64,000 nt of DNA from Candidatus Methanomethylophilaceae archaeon (GTDB lineage: Archaea; Thermoplasmatota; Thermoplasmata; Methanomassiliicoccales; Methanomethylophilaceae), in contig JAFYAH010000036.1 of NCBI GenBank assembly GCA_017540825.1, positions 31,937 to 95,936 on the forward strand. The letters are read 5' to 3'. A program made the position numbers and the translations under genes. The notes beneath the pieces were generated by a model. That model did not search any database. It had not been told where the DNA came from and saw only the letters and a program-made list of their open reading frames with translations. Shown here piece after piece: positions 55,773 through 64,000 of the stretch (positions are counted from its first letter, which is position 1; each line of letters opens with the position of its first letter).

Positions 55773-56759
55773 TCAGTTCTTCCTTTCGAACAGCCTGCGG
55801 ATCTCTCTTCCGGTGACCTCGAGCTGGAGCTGCTTCTCCTTCTCCTCCATCGCCTTGAGGTTCACGAGGCCGTCGGCCCACTCCTGCCTCCACTGGGTCT
55901 TGAAGGTGCCGTCCTCGATCTCCTTGAGGATCTGCTTCATGTTCCTCTTGGACTCCTCGGTGATGACCCTCTCCCTCCTGGTGAGCCCTCCGTACTCCGC
56001 GGTGTTGGACACCACGTGCCACATCAGCTCGAACCCGCCCTTGTTTATCAGGTCGACGATGAGCTTGGTCTCGTGCAGGACCTCGAAGTAGGCCATCTCC
56101 GGAGGGTACCCTCCCTCCACGAGGGTCTCGAACCCGCGCTTTATGAGCTCGGTCTGCCCTCCGCAGAGGACGGCCTGCTCCCCGAAGAGGTCGGTGTAGG
56201 TCTCGTTGTCGAAGGTGGTCTCGAAGACGCCGGCGCGGGTGGAACCGAGCCCTTTCGCAAGGCCCAGGGCAATCTTCTTGGCGTTGCCGGTGACGTCCTG
56301 GTATACGCAGATGAGCGCAGGGACCCCGAACCCTTCGGTGAAGACGATCCTCTCCATGTCTCCGGGAGCCTTGGGGGCCATCATGATCACGTCGACGTCC
56401 TTGGGAGGGACGATGAGCTTGTACGTTATCGCGAACCCGTGGGCGAACTCGAGCGCCGCGCCCTTCTTGAGGTTGGGCTCGACGTATTCTTTGTAGATGT
56501 CAGGCTGTATCTCGTCGGGGAGGAGCATCAGGACCACGTCCGCCCCCTTGACGGCGTCGGCGAACTCGGCCACCTTGAGGCCGTCCTCCTTCGCCTTCTC
56601 CCAGGACTTCCCGTTCCTTCTGACTCCTACGGTGACGTCGATGCCGGAGTCGTGGAAGCAGAGGGCCTGTGCCCTCCCCTGGGCGCCGTATCCGAGGACG
56701 GCAACCTTCTTTCCGTCGAATATGCCTAGGTCGGCATCTTTGTCATGATAGAGCTGCAT
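55773..56759 (-). CDS. ilvC: Ketol-acid reductoisomerase
   Basis: 328 aa, class I length. GYGAQGRAQALCFHDSGIDV is the NADPH-binding loop, then LMLLPDEIQPDIY, EFAHGFAIT, MMAPKAPG, and the KARI knot with EQAVLCGGQTELI and SNTAEYGGL. Second step of branched-chain amino acid synthesis. The ATG at 56759 gives the family N-terminus. Confidence 0.96.
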   Translation of the reverse strand: MQLYHDKDADLGIFDGKKVAVLGYGAQGRAQALCFHDSGIDVTVGVRRNGKSWEKAKEDGLKVAEFADAVKGADVVLMLLPDEIQPDIYKEYVEPNLKKGAALEFAHGFAITYKLIVPPKDVDVIMMAPKAPGDMERIVFTEGFGVPALICVYQDVTGNAKKIALGLAKGLGSTRAGVFETTFDNETYTDLFGEQAVLCGGQTELIKRGFETLVEGGYPPEMAYFEVLHETKLIVDLINKGGFELMWHVVSNTAEYGGLTRRERVITEESKRNMKQILKEIEDGTFKTQWRQEWADGLVNLKAMEEKEKQLQLEVTGREIRRLFERKN

Positions 56760-56788
56760 ATAATCGCCTGTGGCCCTGTACCCTTGAC

Positions 56789-56800
56789 ACACTATAATAC
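56789..56800 (-). promoter_or_regulatory. TATA box of ilvC
   Basis: GGTATTATAGTG on the leftward strand, 30-41 nt before the ilvC ATG, fitting a very short leader. Confidence 0.55.
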
Positions 56801-56898
56801 CTTTCATATCCGCATGCGTCTGCCGCCGGAGGCGCCTGGAGCACGGCGGGGGCCGCTTCCGGCGCGGAGAGCGCGCGAGATCATTGAGCATCCCTTGC

Positions 56899-56914
56899 TT
56901 TAGGTATTTCTAAA
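56899..56914. promoter_or_regulatory. Operator-like TTTAGG-N4-TCTAAA before marR
   Basis: One mismatch from a perfect palindrome. The same element, perfect, occurs at 60115-60130 before the third ATPase gene. It lies in the ilvC-marR intergenic region upstream of the marR TATA box (TATATATTAAATAA, 56943-56956). Confidence 0.55.
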
Positions 56915-56977
56915 AATCATAATTCTGCCCGATTTCGTGAGTTATATATTAAATAAATCCTAGTGTGATTCGTGTCT

Positions 56978-57427
56978 ATGGAGCAGGAGCACTCCGTCAG
57001 ATTCCACCAGTTTCTGGACAAGGCCACCCGGTTTTCTAGGAACGCTGCGTCAGAAAGCGTGGAAAAGTACGGGTTCAGACATTACCACATACCGTTCTTG
57101 GTCTGCATGGCGAGGTCCCCAGGGATATCGCAGAAGGGGCTCTGCGAGAGGGTGCCCCTGGACAAGTCCCGCGTGTCCATCGTCGTCCGCGAGCTGATAA
57201 GCCTCGGTCTGGCCGTCAACAGCAGCACCGGCAAGGTGTGGTCGCTGAACCTCACTCCGAAAGGGACGGAGGCGTACATCAAGGCCATCAACACGACGAC
57301 ATCGATGGACGAGACGATATTCTACGACCTTTCCGAGGACGAGAGGGACACGTTCCTGAGGATCGCGACGAAGATCTCCCAGCGCATTGACGAGGTCACC
57401 GAGTCAGGCGACGCCGACATGTCGTGA
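56978..57427 (+). CDS. MarR-family transcription regulator
   Basis: 149 aa. Winged helix with ISQKGLCERVPLDKSRVSIV as the recognition region and NSSTGKVWSLNLTPKGTEAY as the wing. The ATG at 56978 is about 20 nt after the TATA box, so close to leaderless. It precedes an EmrB-like exporter, the usual MarR target. Confidence 0.88.
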   Translation: MEQEHSVRFHQFLDKATRFSRNAASESVEKYGFRHYHIPFLVCMARSPGISQKGLCERVPLDKSRVSIVVRELISLGLAVNSSTGKVWSLNLTPKGTEAYIKAINTTTSMDETIFYDLSEDERDTFLRIATKISQRIDEVTESGDADMS

Positions 57428-57449
57428 AAATCGAAAATTAAAACCCTTT

Positions 57450-57466
57450 ATCTTATATATAAAGAC
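57450..57466 (+). promoter_or_regulatory. TATA box of the MFS exporter
   Basis: TTATCTTATATATAAAG about 22-38 nt before the ATG at 57488. A separate promoter from marR, so the two genes can be controlled independently. Confidence 0.65.
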
Positions 57467-57487
57467 AGTTTGCGCACCCAAGTTGAT

Positions 57488-59116
57488 ATGGCTGTCGAAC
57501 AAATTACTTACAAGAACATAGACCCCAAGGTCCGCAGGATGATAATGCTGGGCCTCGGGCTCGCTATGCTGATCGCCTGCTTCGACGGGACGATCGTAGG
57601 GACGTGCGCGCCCAGGATCATCGAGGATCTCCACGGCGCGGAGCTGTACGCATGGATGATCACCGCATATCTGCTGTGCGAGACAGTGATGATCCCCATC
57701 TCTGGAAAGCTGTCCGACCTCTACGGGAGGAAGCCTCTGTTCCTGATAGGCCTCGGGCTCTTTGTCGCAGGCTCCTTCGTCGCCGGGCTGTCCACCAGCA
57801 TGGAGATGTTCATCATGTGCCGCGCCGTGCAGGGTCTCGGCGGAGGCATCCTGATACCTGTGGCCACCGCGGCGGTCGCCGACCTTTACTCCCCTCGCGA
57901 GAGGGCCAAGATGCAGGGCATACTGGGCGCCGTCTTCGGCATCGGGAGCGGCATAGGGCCTCTGATAGGCGGCTACATCACCGAGTACATCAGCTGGCAC
58001 TGGATATTCTACATCAACATCCCAATGGCCGTCGTCGCGACCCTGCTCACGCTGAAGAAGTTCCCCACGCCCGTAGGGGACGGGAGCGCCGTCCACATCG
58101 ACAAGCTCGGGATACTCCTCCTCTCCGTGATGCTGATCGACGTCCTGCTGTTCTTCCAGTTCGGAGGGGACGAGTTCGAGTGGGTCAGCATAACCTCCGC
58201 CGCCATGATCGCCCTCGCCCTGGCCCTCCTGGCGGTCTTCGTCAAGGTGGAGAACAAGGCCGTCGAGCCCATAATAGCGCCGCATCTGATCCACAACAAG
58301 GTGGTCCTGAAGTCCGCGCTGTTCATGTTCATCTTCGGCCTGGCCATGATGGGGGCGATGACGTACTCCTCCATGTTCTCCATCTACGTGCTCGGGTTCT
58401 CAGTACTGGACTCCGCGTTCTACTCCCTGGCGCTGGTCTTCGGCATGATGATCACCGCCCTCTCCAGCGGAGCGCTCCTGTCCAGGACCGGGTACAGGAT
58501 ATGGGTCATCGTGGGGCCCGTCGTCGCCTTCATAGGGATGTACCTGCTGTCCAAGATGACCCTCGGGACCAGCGTTGAGTACTACGTCATGTGCCTGTTC
58601 GTGTTCGGGATCGGGCTGGGGTGCATGATGGGGGTCATCATGACCGCGGTGCAGAACAGCTCCAAGCAGTCCGAGATAGGCATGACGACCTCTGCGGTCA
58701 ATCTTATCAGGTCGGTCGGGGCCACCATCGGGACGGCCGTCTTCGCCATGCTCATAACCAACAAGATAGACGGGGAGCTCCACAAGCTGCTGCCTGCCAG
58801 CATATACGACCTGGTCCCCCACAACTCCGGGGTACTGGACCTCCTGGTGCCCGATTCCACAGGGAACCCTCAGATCACCAATGTGGTCATACAGGTGCTC
58901 GGCCTGACGCCGGAGGAGATACCGCAGCATATCGCGGAGATTACCGCCATGACCATGCAGACCATCCAAGAGGTCCTCCTGGCCTTCGCCAACAGCGTGG
59001 ACTTCGCGTTCATAGCCGGAGGATGCCTCATACTCCTCCTGGTCCTGATAGGCATCGTCTACAAGGTCGAGGAGAACCACGACGAGGACAACGAGGTCCT
59101 GCTCCCCGAGGAGTGA
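57488..59116 (+). CDS. EmrB/QacA-type MFS drug exporter (DHA2)
   Basis: 542 aa with 14 predicted membrane segments. Motif A GKLSDLYGRKP near 76, motif C GIGSGIGPLIGGYITEYISW near 160, and Asp33 in LIACFDGTIVGT near the N-terminus typical of DHA2 exporters. A long extracellular loop precedes the last membrane segment. Probably exports bile acids or drugs under MarR control. Confidence 0.93.
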   Translation: MAVEQITYKNIDPKVRRMIMLGLGLAMLIACFDGTIVGTCAPRIIEDLHGAELYAWMITAYLLCETVMIPISGKLSDLYGRKPLFLIGLGLFVAGSFVAGLSTSMEMFIMCRAVQGLGGGILIPVATAAVADLYSPRERAKMQGILGAVFGIGSGIGPLIGGYITEYISWHWIFYINIPMAVVATLLTLKKFPTPVGDGSAVHIDKLGILLLSVMLIDVLLFFQFGGDEFEWVSITSAAMIALALALLAVFVKVENKAVEPIIAPHLIHNKVVLKSALFMFIFGLAMMGAMTYSSMFSIYVLGFSVLDSAFYSLALVFGMMITALSSGALLSRTGYRIWVIVGPVVAFIGMYLLSKMTLGTSVEYYVMCLFVFGIGLGCMMGVIMTAVQNSSKQSEIGMTTSAVNLIRSVGATIGTAVFAMLITNKIDGELHKLLPASIYDLVPHNSGVLDLLVPDSTGNPQITNVVIQVLGLTPEEIPQHIAEITAMTMQTIQEVLLAFANSVDFAFIAGGCLILLLVLIGIVYKVEENHDEDNEVLLPEE

Positions 59117-59163
59117 TCCCGGGGAACGTCCCTCCGCAATGCTCGCTCATACGGGATGATGGG

Positions 59164-59997
59164 ATGAGGGACTTCAGGCTGGCGTCGGTGTGCATGCGCT
59201 CCGTGGTCGGGGACGTGGACGCCAACCTGGGCTCCATCCTGTCCTATTCCAGGAAAGCTAAGGCCTCCGGCGCGGGGATGGTTGTGTTCCCGGAGATGTC
59301 CCTCACGGGATACTCCATGGCCGACCCTCCCGAGGGCCTTTCCGTGCGCTCTCCCGAGGTGCGCAAGGTCGTCGATGCGGCCGACGGGATAGCGGTGTGC
59401 TTCGGCTTCGCCGACGACGAAGGATTCATATCCCAGGCCGTGGCGGAGGGCGGCAGGATCGCCGGCGTGTACAGGAAGACGCACCTCGGCTTCAGGGAGG
59501 CGGAGGTCATGAACGCTGGACGTTCGTTGGACGTGATCCGCACGTCCATGGCGAACATCGGGATACAGCTTTGCTGGGAGTCCCATTTCCCCGACGTCAC
59601 CCGTACGTACGCGATGCGCGGGGCGGACATAGTCCTCATGCCCACCGCGTCCGGTCTCCCGGCAGGCCGCAGGGAGGAGGTCTGGAGAAGGATCCTCCCA
59701 GCCAGGGCTTACGACAACTCCGTGTTCGTGGCCTCCTGCAACGCGGTCGGCGGCAACGGCCGCGGCGTCGAGTTCGGCGGCGGGGCGATGGTGCTCGATC
59801 CGTCGGGCCGCGTGATCGCCGAGAGCTTCTCCGACAGGGAGGCCATGGTCCTGGCCGACATCCGCGCAGGAGCGTTGGACGAGATAAGGGACGGGGACGG
59901 CTACAGAAGCATGAGAGGGGTCTATTACCTCTCCAAGCGCCGCCCGGAGCTGTACGAGAAACGATTTGCGAGTGGTATACGGCGCCGGCCCGTGTGA
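59164..59997 (+). CDS. Nitrilase-superfamily amidohydrolase
   Basis: 277 aa. Catalytic Glu in VVFPEMSLTGYS, Lys in YRKTHLGFRE, Cys in IQLCWESHFPD. Resembles carbon-nitrogen hydrolases such as N-carbamoylputrescine amidase or omega-amidase; the substrate cannot be told. 47 nt after the exporter gene, possibly co-transcribed. Confidence 0.9.
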   Translation: MRDFRLASVCMRSVVGDVDANLGSILSYSRKAKASGAGMVVFPEMSLTGYSMADPPEGLSVRSPEVRKVVDAADGIAVCFGFADDEGFISQAVAEGGRIAGVYRKTHLGFREAEVMNAGRSLDVIRTSMANIGIQLCWESHFPDVTRTYAMRGADIVLMPTASGLPAGRREEVWRRILPARAYDNSVFVASCNAVGGNGRGVEFGGGAMVLDPSGRVIAESFSDREAMVLADIRAGALDEIRDGDGYRSMRGVYYLSKRRPELYEKRFASGIRRRPV

Positions 59998-60080
59998 TAC
60001 TATCATGCCACTGGACTTTTTCTTGCGGGCCGGCTGTTGGTTTCGGTGTCGGTTCTCTTCTATGCGCCTCCTCCTGTTTT

Positions 60081-60130
60081 TCCTAGATTTAGGAATGACT
60101 AAATAATATATAAATTTAGGCTTTCCTAAA
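60081..60130. promoter_or_regulatory. Promoter with two palindromes before the third ATPase
   Basis: TCCTA-GATT-TAGGA (60081-60094) and TTTAGG-CTTT-CCTAAA (60115-60130) flank TATA sequence AAATAATATATAAA (60101-60114). The downstream palindrome overlaps the expected transcription start. Confidence 0.6.
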
Positions 60131-60182
60131 ATTGAGCGGGAGGATTCGTGCATATTAAGAAACATGATGTTAATGACGGCGC

Positions 60183-61511
60183 ATGGACGGGTTCGTCGGC
60201 CGCGAACAGGAATTGAAGATGCTCGAGGACCTCTACAAGGCCGCTCCCCAGAGCTGCGCAGTATACGGCAGGATGCGCCTCGGCAAGACAGCCATGCTGC
60301 AGAAGTTCTGCGAGTTCAAGCGCCATATATACATAGCCGGGTCGGACATGCTTCCCGAGGACTGCCTCCGCACGATGTCGGAAGCCGTCAGCAGGTACGC
60401 GGACTGCAAGGTGAGGCTAGACGACGTCCAGGACTTCTTCTACGCCATCAAGAAGTACTGCGTCAAGAAGACGGTGGTCATCCTGGACCATTACTCGGAG
60501 CTTCTGGAGGCGTTCCCGGACTTATACACCCATGTCAACCGCTTCATCTCCCGCGACATACGCAGCACGAGGGTCCTCTTCATAGCCTGCGACACCGACA
60601 TATCGGTCCTCGGCAGGTTCACGAACCAGATAGAGGTCGGGCCGATGAGCTATATAGACTGCGCAGGGTTCCATCCGGACTACTCTCCGATCCAGCATCT
60701 GCAGGCGTACGGGATGATCGGGGGGACCCCGGAATACCAGCGCATCATTAAGGGCGACCCCATGGACGCCATAAAGGGGTGCTTCCTCGAGCCCATGGCG
60801 CCCCTGTCCATGGAGTCAGAGTCCATGGTGGACTCCGAGATATCCGGCAGGTCGGACAGCATCAGGGTCCTCCACGCCATGGCGGCCGGGGCCGACAGCC
60901 TCCGCAGCATCTCGTCCATCTCCGGGCTGTCCCTCTCCACATGCACCAGGGCGATCGGTGAGATGGAGAACAAGAAGCTGGTCGTGAGGGAGGGGGCCTC
61001 CATGACGCAGAGGAACTGGACGTGCAATTTCGACAGCAACATCCTGAAGTTCTACTACACGGTGGTCGCCGCCGCCAAGATGAGCCCCGACTTCTATTCG
61101 GTGGACAAGGCGCTAGCAGAGGCCAGGGGCCGCATGCCGGCATACATGGAGGGGACGTTCAGGTCCGTGTGCATGGAGTACGTCCGCATGCGCTGGGCAG
61201 CCGCTTCGATAGAGCCCATGAGCGGAGCCTCCGACATCTACACGGCCACGGTCGTCGACAAGGGCGGCAAGAAGTCGCCGGCGTTCCTGGCGTTCAGGCT
61301 GGCAGGCGATCCGCTCTCCGTCGGGGACCTCAACAAGGTGGTCGCCAGGTCCAAGGCCCAGAGGCCAAAGGGCAGGTGCTGCTACATGCTGTTCTCGGGC
61401 TGCGGGTTCGAGGAGGGGCTGAAGTCGTCGTCTCCTCCGGACGCCGATCTGGTCCTACTGAGCCTGGACGACGTGTACGCTCCCATTCCTTCGGCGGAGG
61501 CGGAGCCATGA
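60183..61511 (+). CDS. Archaeal AAA ATPase (COG1672 type, DUF234-like)
   Basis: 442 aa. FVGREQELKMLEDLY start, Walker A GRMRLGKTAML near 29, Walker B VVILDHYSEL near 100, a winged-helix segment (LRSISSISGLSLSTCTRAIG) near 245, and a C-terminal DUF234-like region. Different family from the DUF4143 proteins. Stop overlaps the next start (ATGA). Confidence 0.88.
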   Translation: MDGFVGREQELKMLEDLYKAAPQSCAVYGRMRLGKTAMLQKFCEFKRHIYIAGSDMLPEDCLRTMSEAVSRYADCKVRLDDVQDFFYAIKKYCVKKTVVILDHYSELLEAFPDLYTHVNRFISRDIRSTRVLFIACDTDISVLGRFTNQIEVGPMSYIDCAGFHPDYSPIQHLQAYGMIGGTPEYQRIIKGDPMDAIKGCFLEPMAPLSMESESMVDSEISGRSDSIRVLHAMAAGADSLRSISSISGLSLSTCTRAIGEMENKKLVVREGASMTQRNWTCNFDSNILKFYYTVVAAAKMSPDFYSVDKALAEARGRMPAYMEGTFRSVCMEYVRMRWAAASIEPMSGASDIYTATVVDKGGKKSPAFLAFRLAGDPLSVGDLNKVVARSKAQRPKGRCCYMLFSGCGFEEGLKSSSPPDADLVLLSLDDVYAPIPSAEAEP

Positions 61512-62524
61512 TCACGGACACGATATGGGGGAAGAGGATGGCGCTGGTCATGGTCGATCCCCAGCGGAAGTTCTCGCTGAAGGTCCCGGACTGGGGCGAG
61601 AGGATGGGCTCCGCGGTCGAGGGGATGAACAGGTTCTCGAGGATCTTCAGGAGATACGGTGCCCCTGTGGTTCTGGTCCGTTTCGAGGGCCCCTCCCACT
61701 GCGGCTACGAGGGGGACGACGGCGACGACTGGCTGCCGGGGCTCGAGACGGAGCCGACCGACGTGGTCGTCTCCAAGAGGAACATGAGCTGCTTCAAGGA
61801 GACCGACCTGCTGAAGGTCCTGCAGGACAGAGGGGCGGACTGCGCCCTTTTCGTGGGGATGCTCACCGAGTTCTGCGTCATAAGCACGTATTTCGCGGCA
61901 TCGGAGAGGAACATAATGCCCTATCTCGGCAAGGGAGCCATGATAGCCTACAACCCTAACGGGAACGAGGCCGCGGAGGTCGTCTGCGGGACCGTGGAGG
62001 AGCATACGGCGGAGAGGTTCCTCTCAGGGGAGCAGCCGGAGCCGGTCATGCCGTTCGAGCGACGTCGTGTCGAGTCTGCGAGAGGCGTCTTTGCCCAGGG
62101 GCGGAGCCGTAAGATACGATTTTTGCATCAGAGAGCCCGCTCATGCTATGCTATTTATCCTATCGAGCAGATTGTTTCAGCGTCGACGTTTTCGGCGACA
62201 GGATGTGAACGACATGGACATCATCGGAATATGGAATGTGGCGGAGGCCATGACCTTCGACGAGGACCTCAACAGCGTCTGGAAGACCAAGGAAGAGGTG
62301 ATGGCCGACGAATCCGCCGACGACGACCTCAAGGAGCTCTTCGACGCCAAGATTGCGTTCTGCGAGGACGGCTTCGTCAGGTCGCTGTTCGCGATTCCCG
62401 AGGACATGAGCCAGGAGGAGATCGACGAGATGGTCGAGTCCGGAGAGGCGGAGCTGTACGGCGACGGCTACATGGCGATGGAGAGGCGTCCGTGGAAGGT
62501 CGAGGACGGGAAGATCCTGGTTGA
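61508..62524 (+). CDS. Isochorismatase-like cysteine hydrolase, C-terminus over-run
   Basis: Catalytic Asp in ALVMVDPQRKF, Lys in VVVSKRNMSCF and Cys in GMLTEFCVISTY. The fold is complete by about residue 190 (EPVMPFERR, near 62070). No stop is found there and the frame goes on through the intergenic region and under the next gene to 62524, so the C-terminus is doubtful. Nicotinamidase-type or pyrazinamidase-like activity is possible. Confidence 0.8.
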   Translation: MITDTIWGKRMALVMVDPQRKFSLKVPDWGERMGSAVEGMNRFSRIFRRYGAPVVLVRFEGPSHCGYEGDDGDDWLPGLETEPTDVVVSKRNMSCFKETDLLKVLQDRGADCALFVGMLTEFCVISTYFAASERNIMPYLGKGAMIAYNPNGNEAAEVVCGTVEEHTAERFLSGEQPEPVMPFERRRVESARGVFAQGRSRKIRFLHQRARSCYAIYPIEQIVSASTFSATGCERHGHHRNMECGGGHDLRRGPQQRLEDQGRGDGRRIRRRRPQGALRRQDCVLRGRLRQVAVRDSRGHEPGGDRRDGRVRRGGAVRRRLHGDGEASVEGRGREDPG

Positions 62525-62633
62525 CACGGGCATGAAGGCGGAGGTCCTGGGCGAGGAGCTGTCCTCTTGGACCGAGGTCAAGGTCTTGGACGGCGTCGTC
62601 GAGTACATGATGTTCAGGCTGGCCAGGGACTGA
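62214..62633 (+). CDS. Hypothetical lipocalin-like small protein
   Basis: 139 aa. MDIIGIWNVAEAMTFDEDLN, AFCEDGFVRSLFAIPEDMSQ, RPWKVEDGKILVDTG: a beta-rich acidic protein of a type common in gut Firmicutes and methanogens, with the GxW start of lipocalin-like folds. Function unknown. AGGATGTG precedes the ATG. Confidence 0.7.
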   Translation: MDIIGIWNVAEAMTFDEDLNSVWKTKEEVMADESADDDLKELFDAKIAFCEDGFVRSLFAIPEDMSQEEIDEMVESGEAELYGDGYMAMERRPWKVEDGKILVDTGMKAEVLGEELSSWTEVKVLDGVVEYMMFRLARD

Positions 62634-62640
62634 TCCCGGC

Positions 62641-63338
62641 ATGGGCTGGCCGGAGTTCGCCGCGCGCCCTCTGAGCTATCCAACTCGCATGACGTATTTC
62701 GGCCTCGCCTCCTGCAGGAGCATCCGCAACGCGGCCGTCGAGAGGGAGCACCGCACCCGCATGTGCAGGGAGTGCGGGATGCCGCTGAACGTCTACAATA
62801 GCTTGCGCGACCACGAGGGGAATCCAGCCATGTTCCTGTTCGACAACCGCATAAGGGCCTTCAGGGAGGACAAGGCCGTCCACGTCTGCCGCCTCGCGGA
62901 CGCCTCTCTGACGGAGATGGACATTCCTGTCTCCACCAGGTACCTCGGGTTCGACTGGACGGTCACGTCCGTGGGGTCCAAGGCCTTCATGGGCTGCGGA
63001 TCGATAACACCCGTGATGTCTGCGGTGGACGTCGGCTACAGGTCCTTCGCGAACTGCGGGGGCCTCGCGAGCGTCGTCCTGGACGGGGCAGGCTCCGTAG
63101 GGAATATGCCTTCTTCGGATGCTCGTCCCTGGCGTCCGCGAATCTCGGATCGGTCGCGGTTCTCGGGGAGAGCGCATTCAGCGGCTGAGGGTCGCTGGCC
63201 GATGTGGAACTCGGCAACGTCGCATCCGTCGGTAAGCACGCGTTCTACGGCTGCGTCCTGACAAGGGCGGACCTGTCCTCGGCTGAGGCTATAGGGTACG
63301 GCGCCTTCACCGGCAGCGACTTCTGCGAGGTGTTCCTC
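62641..63338 (+). pseudogene. BspA-like leucine-rich repeat gene, disrupted
   Basis: The first frame gives CRECGMPLNVYNSLRDHEG and VTSVGSKAFMGCGSI, GYRSFANCGGLASVVLDGAG, LRR_5 repeats. Near 63100 the repeats shift frame (EYAFFGCSSLASANLGSVAV), then meet TGA at 63187 where Cys (TGC) is expected (AFSG-stop-GSLADVELG), and go on to AFYGCVLTRADLS. BspA proteins are surface adhesins in gut microbes. Confidence 0.75.
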
Positions 63339-63370
63339 TGTTTATTTATCGCGACACCCATCGTCTCATC

Positions 63371-63674
63371 ATGGCCGAAGTGAGGGAGTACACGTTCGAA
63401 GAGCTCTGCCAGATAGTCGGAGACATAGCCGCCCGTTATGGCATGATTCGCGTGTATCTGTTCGGTTCTCGTGCTCGCGGCGACAACTCCGAGGGCAGCG
63501 ATTACGATTTGCGTTCTCACGCCCGATGACTATGGTTTGTTCGAGGTCGGAGGGTTCTATGCCGATCTGAGGGATGCTCTTGGGACCGAGATCGACGTTG
63601 TATGCGAGGAGTCTCTCACAGGGTATTTCAGCAAGCAGGTCCTCAGGGACAGGAGACTCCTATATGAGGCGTGA
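63371..63674 (+). pseudogene. MNT-type nucleotidyltransferase, frameshifted
   Basis: MAEVREYTFEELCQIVGDIA then VYLFGSRARGDNSEGSDYDL is the minimal nucleotidyltransferase motif (GSxARGxxxxxSDxDL). Directly after it the frame ends at 63529, while the +1-type alternative frame continues CVLTPDDYGLFEVGGFYADL to 63674. One nucleotide change separates the halves. MNT proteins are antitoxins that AMPylate HEPN toxins. Confidence 0.75.
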
Positions 63675-64000
63675 CCTCGAGAACATAGAAGCCATCCTGA
63701 TGTACTGCGACGGGATAATCGAGACCAGCCAGATGTATGCAGTCATTCCGCACCCTTGACTTTTGGATGGGTGATTTAATCGGGCCGGCTGACCTCGCAC
63801 CCCGCCCGAGAACAGGGTGGATTTGGGTCTGCCCATGAGCGCGAGGAATCCCGAGGCCTTCTGGTCGTCCGAGCTGCTGAAGAACCTGCACTGGTCTATC
63901 GCGGGGTCGTAGCGTATCATGCATTTCTGGCAGGCCTCCACGAAGTAGTCGGCCGTGACGTTGCGCTGGAGCTTCGACCCGCCCCTTCCCAGGGCTGGCA
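63660..64000 (-). CDS. Hypothetical protein, N-terminus off the window
   Basis: Frame open from the window edge leftward: NVTADYFVEACQKCMIRYDP, AIDQCRFFSSSDDQKASGFL, ALMGRPKSTLFSGG. The credible part stops near 63810 (FSGGVRGQPA); beyond that it overlaps the HepT remnant antisense. CQKC could bind metal. Not recognised; may be a truncated gene. Confidence 0.4.
   Translation of the reverse strand, partial: PALGRGGSKLQRNVTADYFVEACQKCMIRYDPAIDQCRFFSSSDDQKASGFLALMGRPKSTLFSGGVRGQPARLNHPSKSQGCGMTAYIWLVSIIPSQYIRMASMFSRSRLI
63664..63759 (+). pseudogene. HepT-like HEPN toxin remnant
   Basis: MRRDLENIEAILMYCDGIIE then TSQMYAVIPHP and stop: 31 codons matching only the first helix of HepT; the RX4-6H active site is absent. 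Overlaps the MNT end by 11 nt, as in intact MNT-HEPN pairs. Confidence 0.6.

Noticed and set aside
63187..63189. In-frame TGA in the LRR gene as selenocysteine or recoding
   Set aside because: It replaces the conserved TGC of a repeat and is accompanied by a frameshift; no recoding element is apparent, so decay is simpler.

Overview
The window is from a GC-rich archaeal chromosome, most likely a methanogen of the order Methanomassiliicoccales (Thermoplasmatota). This rests on archaeal information-processing genes (family B DNA polymerase, Rpo4, L21e, Pus10, Rio1, aIF1A, archease), TATA-box promoters, gut-type accessory genes (BspA-like leucine-rich repeats, DUF4143 ATPases) and in-frame UAG codons, which fit a pyrrolysine-using host. 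No pyl gene lies in the window, so the genus and the decoding of UAG are inferences.

Layout. (1) 1-8.2 kb: a leftward housekeeping cluster, polB, ychF, rsmA, DUF655, rpo4, rpl21e, pus10, a KH protein, rio1, eif1A. (2) 8.3-10.3 kb: tRNA-Glu(UUC), and leftward HAD-like and PurN-like genes. (3) 10.33-44.86 kb: a complete-looking rightward provirus of a siphovirus-type (HK97-fold) archaeal virus, bounded by an imperfect 27-bp repeat and inserted at the 3' end of the archease gene; it separates archease from the PurN-like gene. (4) 44.85-64 kb: host genes archease, HD hydrolase, aspartate dehydrogenase, two DUF4143 ATPases with 23-bp iterons, PepQ, TldD/TldE, a DUF6978-DUF1828 cassette flanked by direct repeats, IlvC, a MarR-MFS-nitrilase group, a third ATPase, an isochorismatase-like hydrolase, and a decayed LRR / MNT-HEPN tail end.

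The provirus runs from an early module (ERF recombinase, then a chain of tiny overlapping genes of which about eleven encode winged-helix domains), through a ParB-methyltransferase, a second ParB-domain protein and a radical SAM enzyme, to packaging and head genes (TerL, portal, protease, capsid), connectors, tail genes (tube protein, assembly chaperone with an A-AAA-AAC slippery site, tape measure, Dit, Gp37-like), holin, a TerS-like protein and an HNH-P-loop protein. The right end carries a membrane-anchored BIG2-Ltp protein (candidate superinfection exclusion), two promoters sharing a TAACGCAT operator, an AbrB-like regulator and a tyrosine integrase.

The most notable signal is that four provirus genes carry an in-frame TAG; in three of them paralogues encoded in the same provirus align across the TAG with exactly one ordinary residue and no gap. 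This suggests UAG read-through, plausibly as pyrrolysine. A second is the tandem winged-helix gene array, with many junctions where the expected stop codon has become a sense codon.
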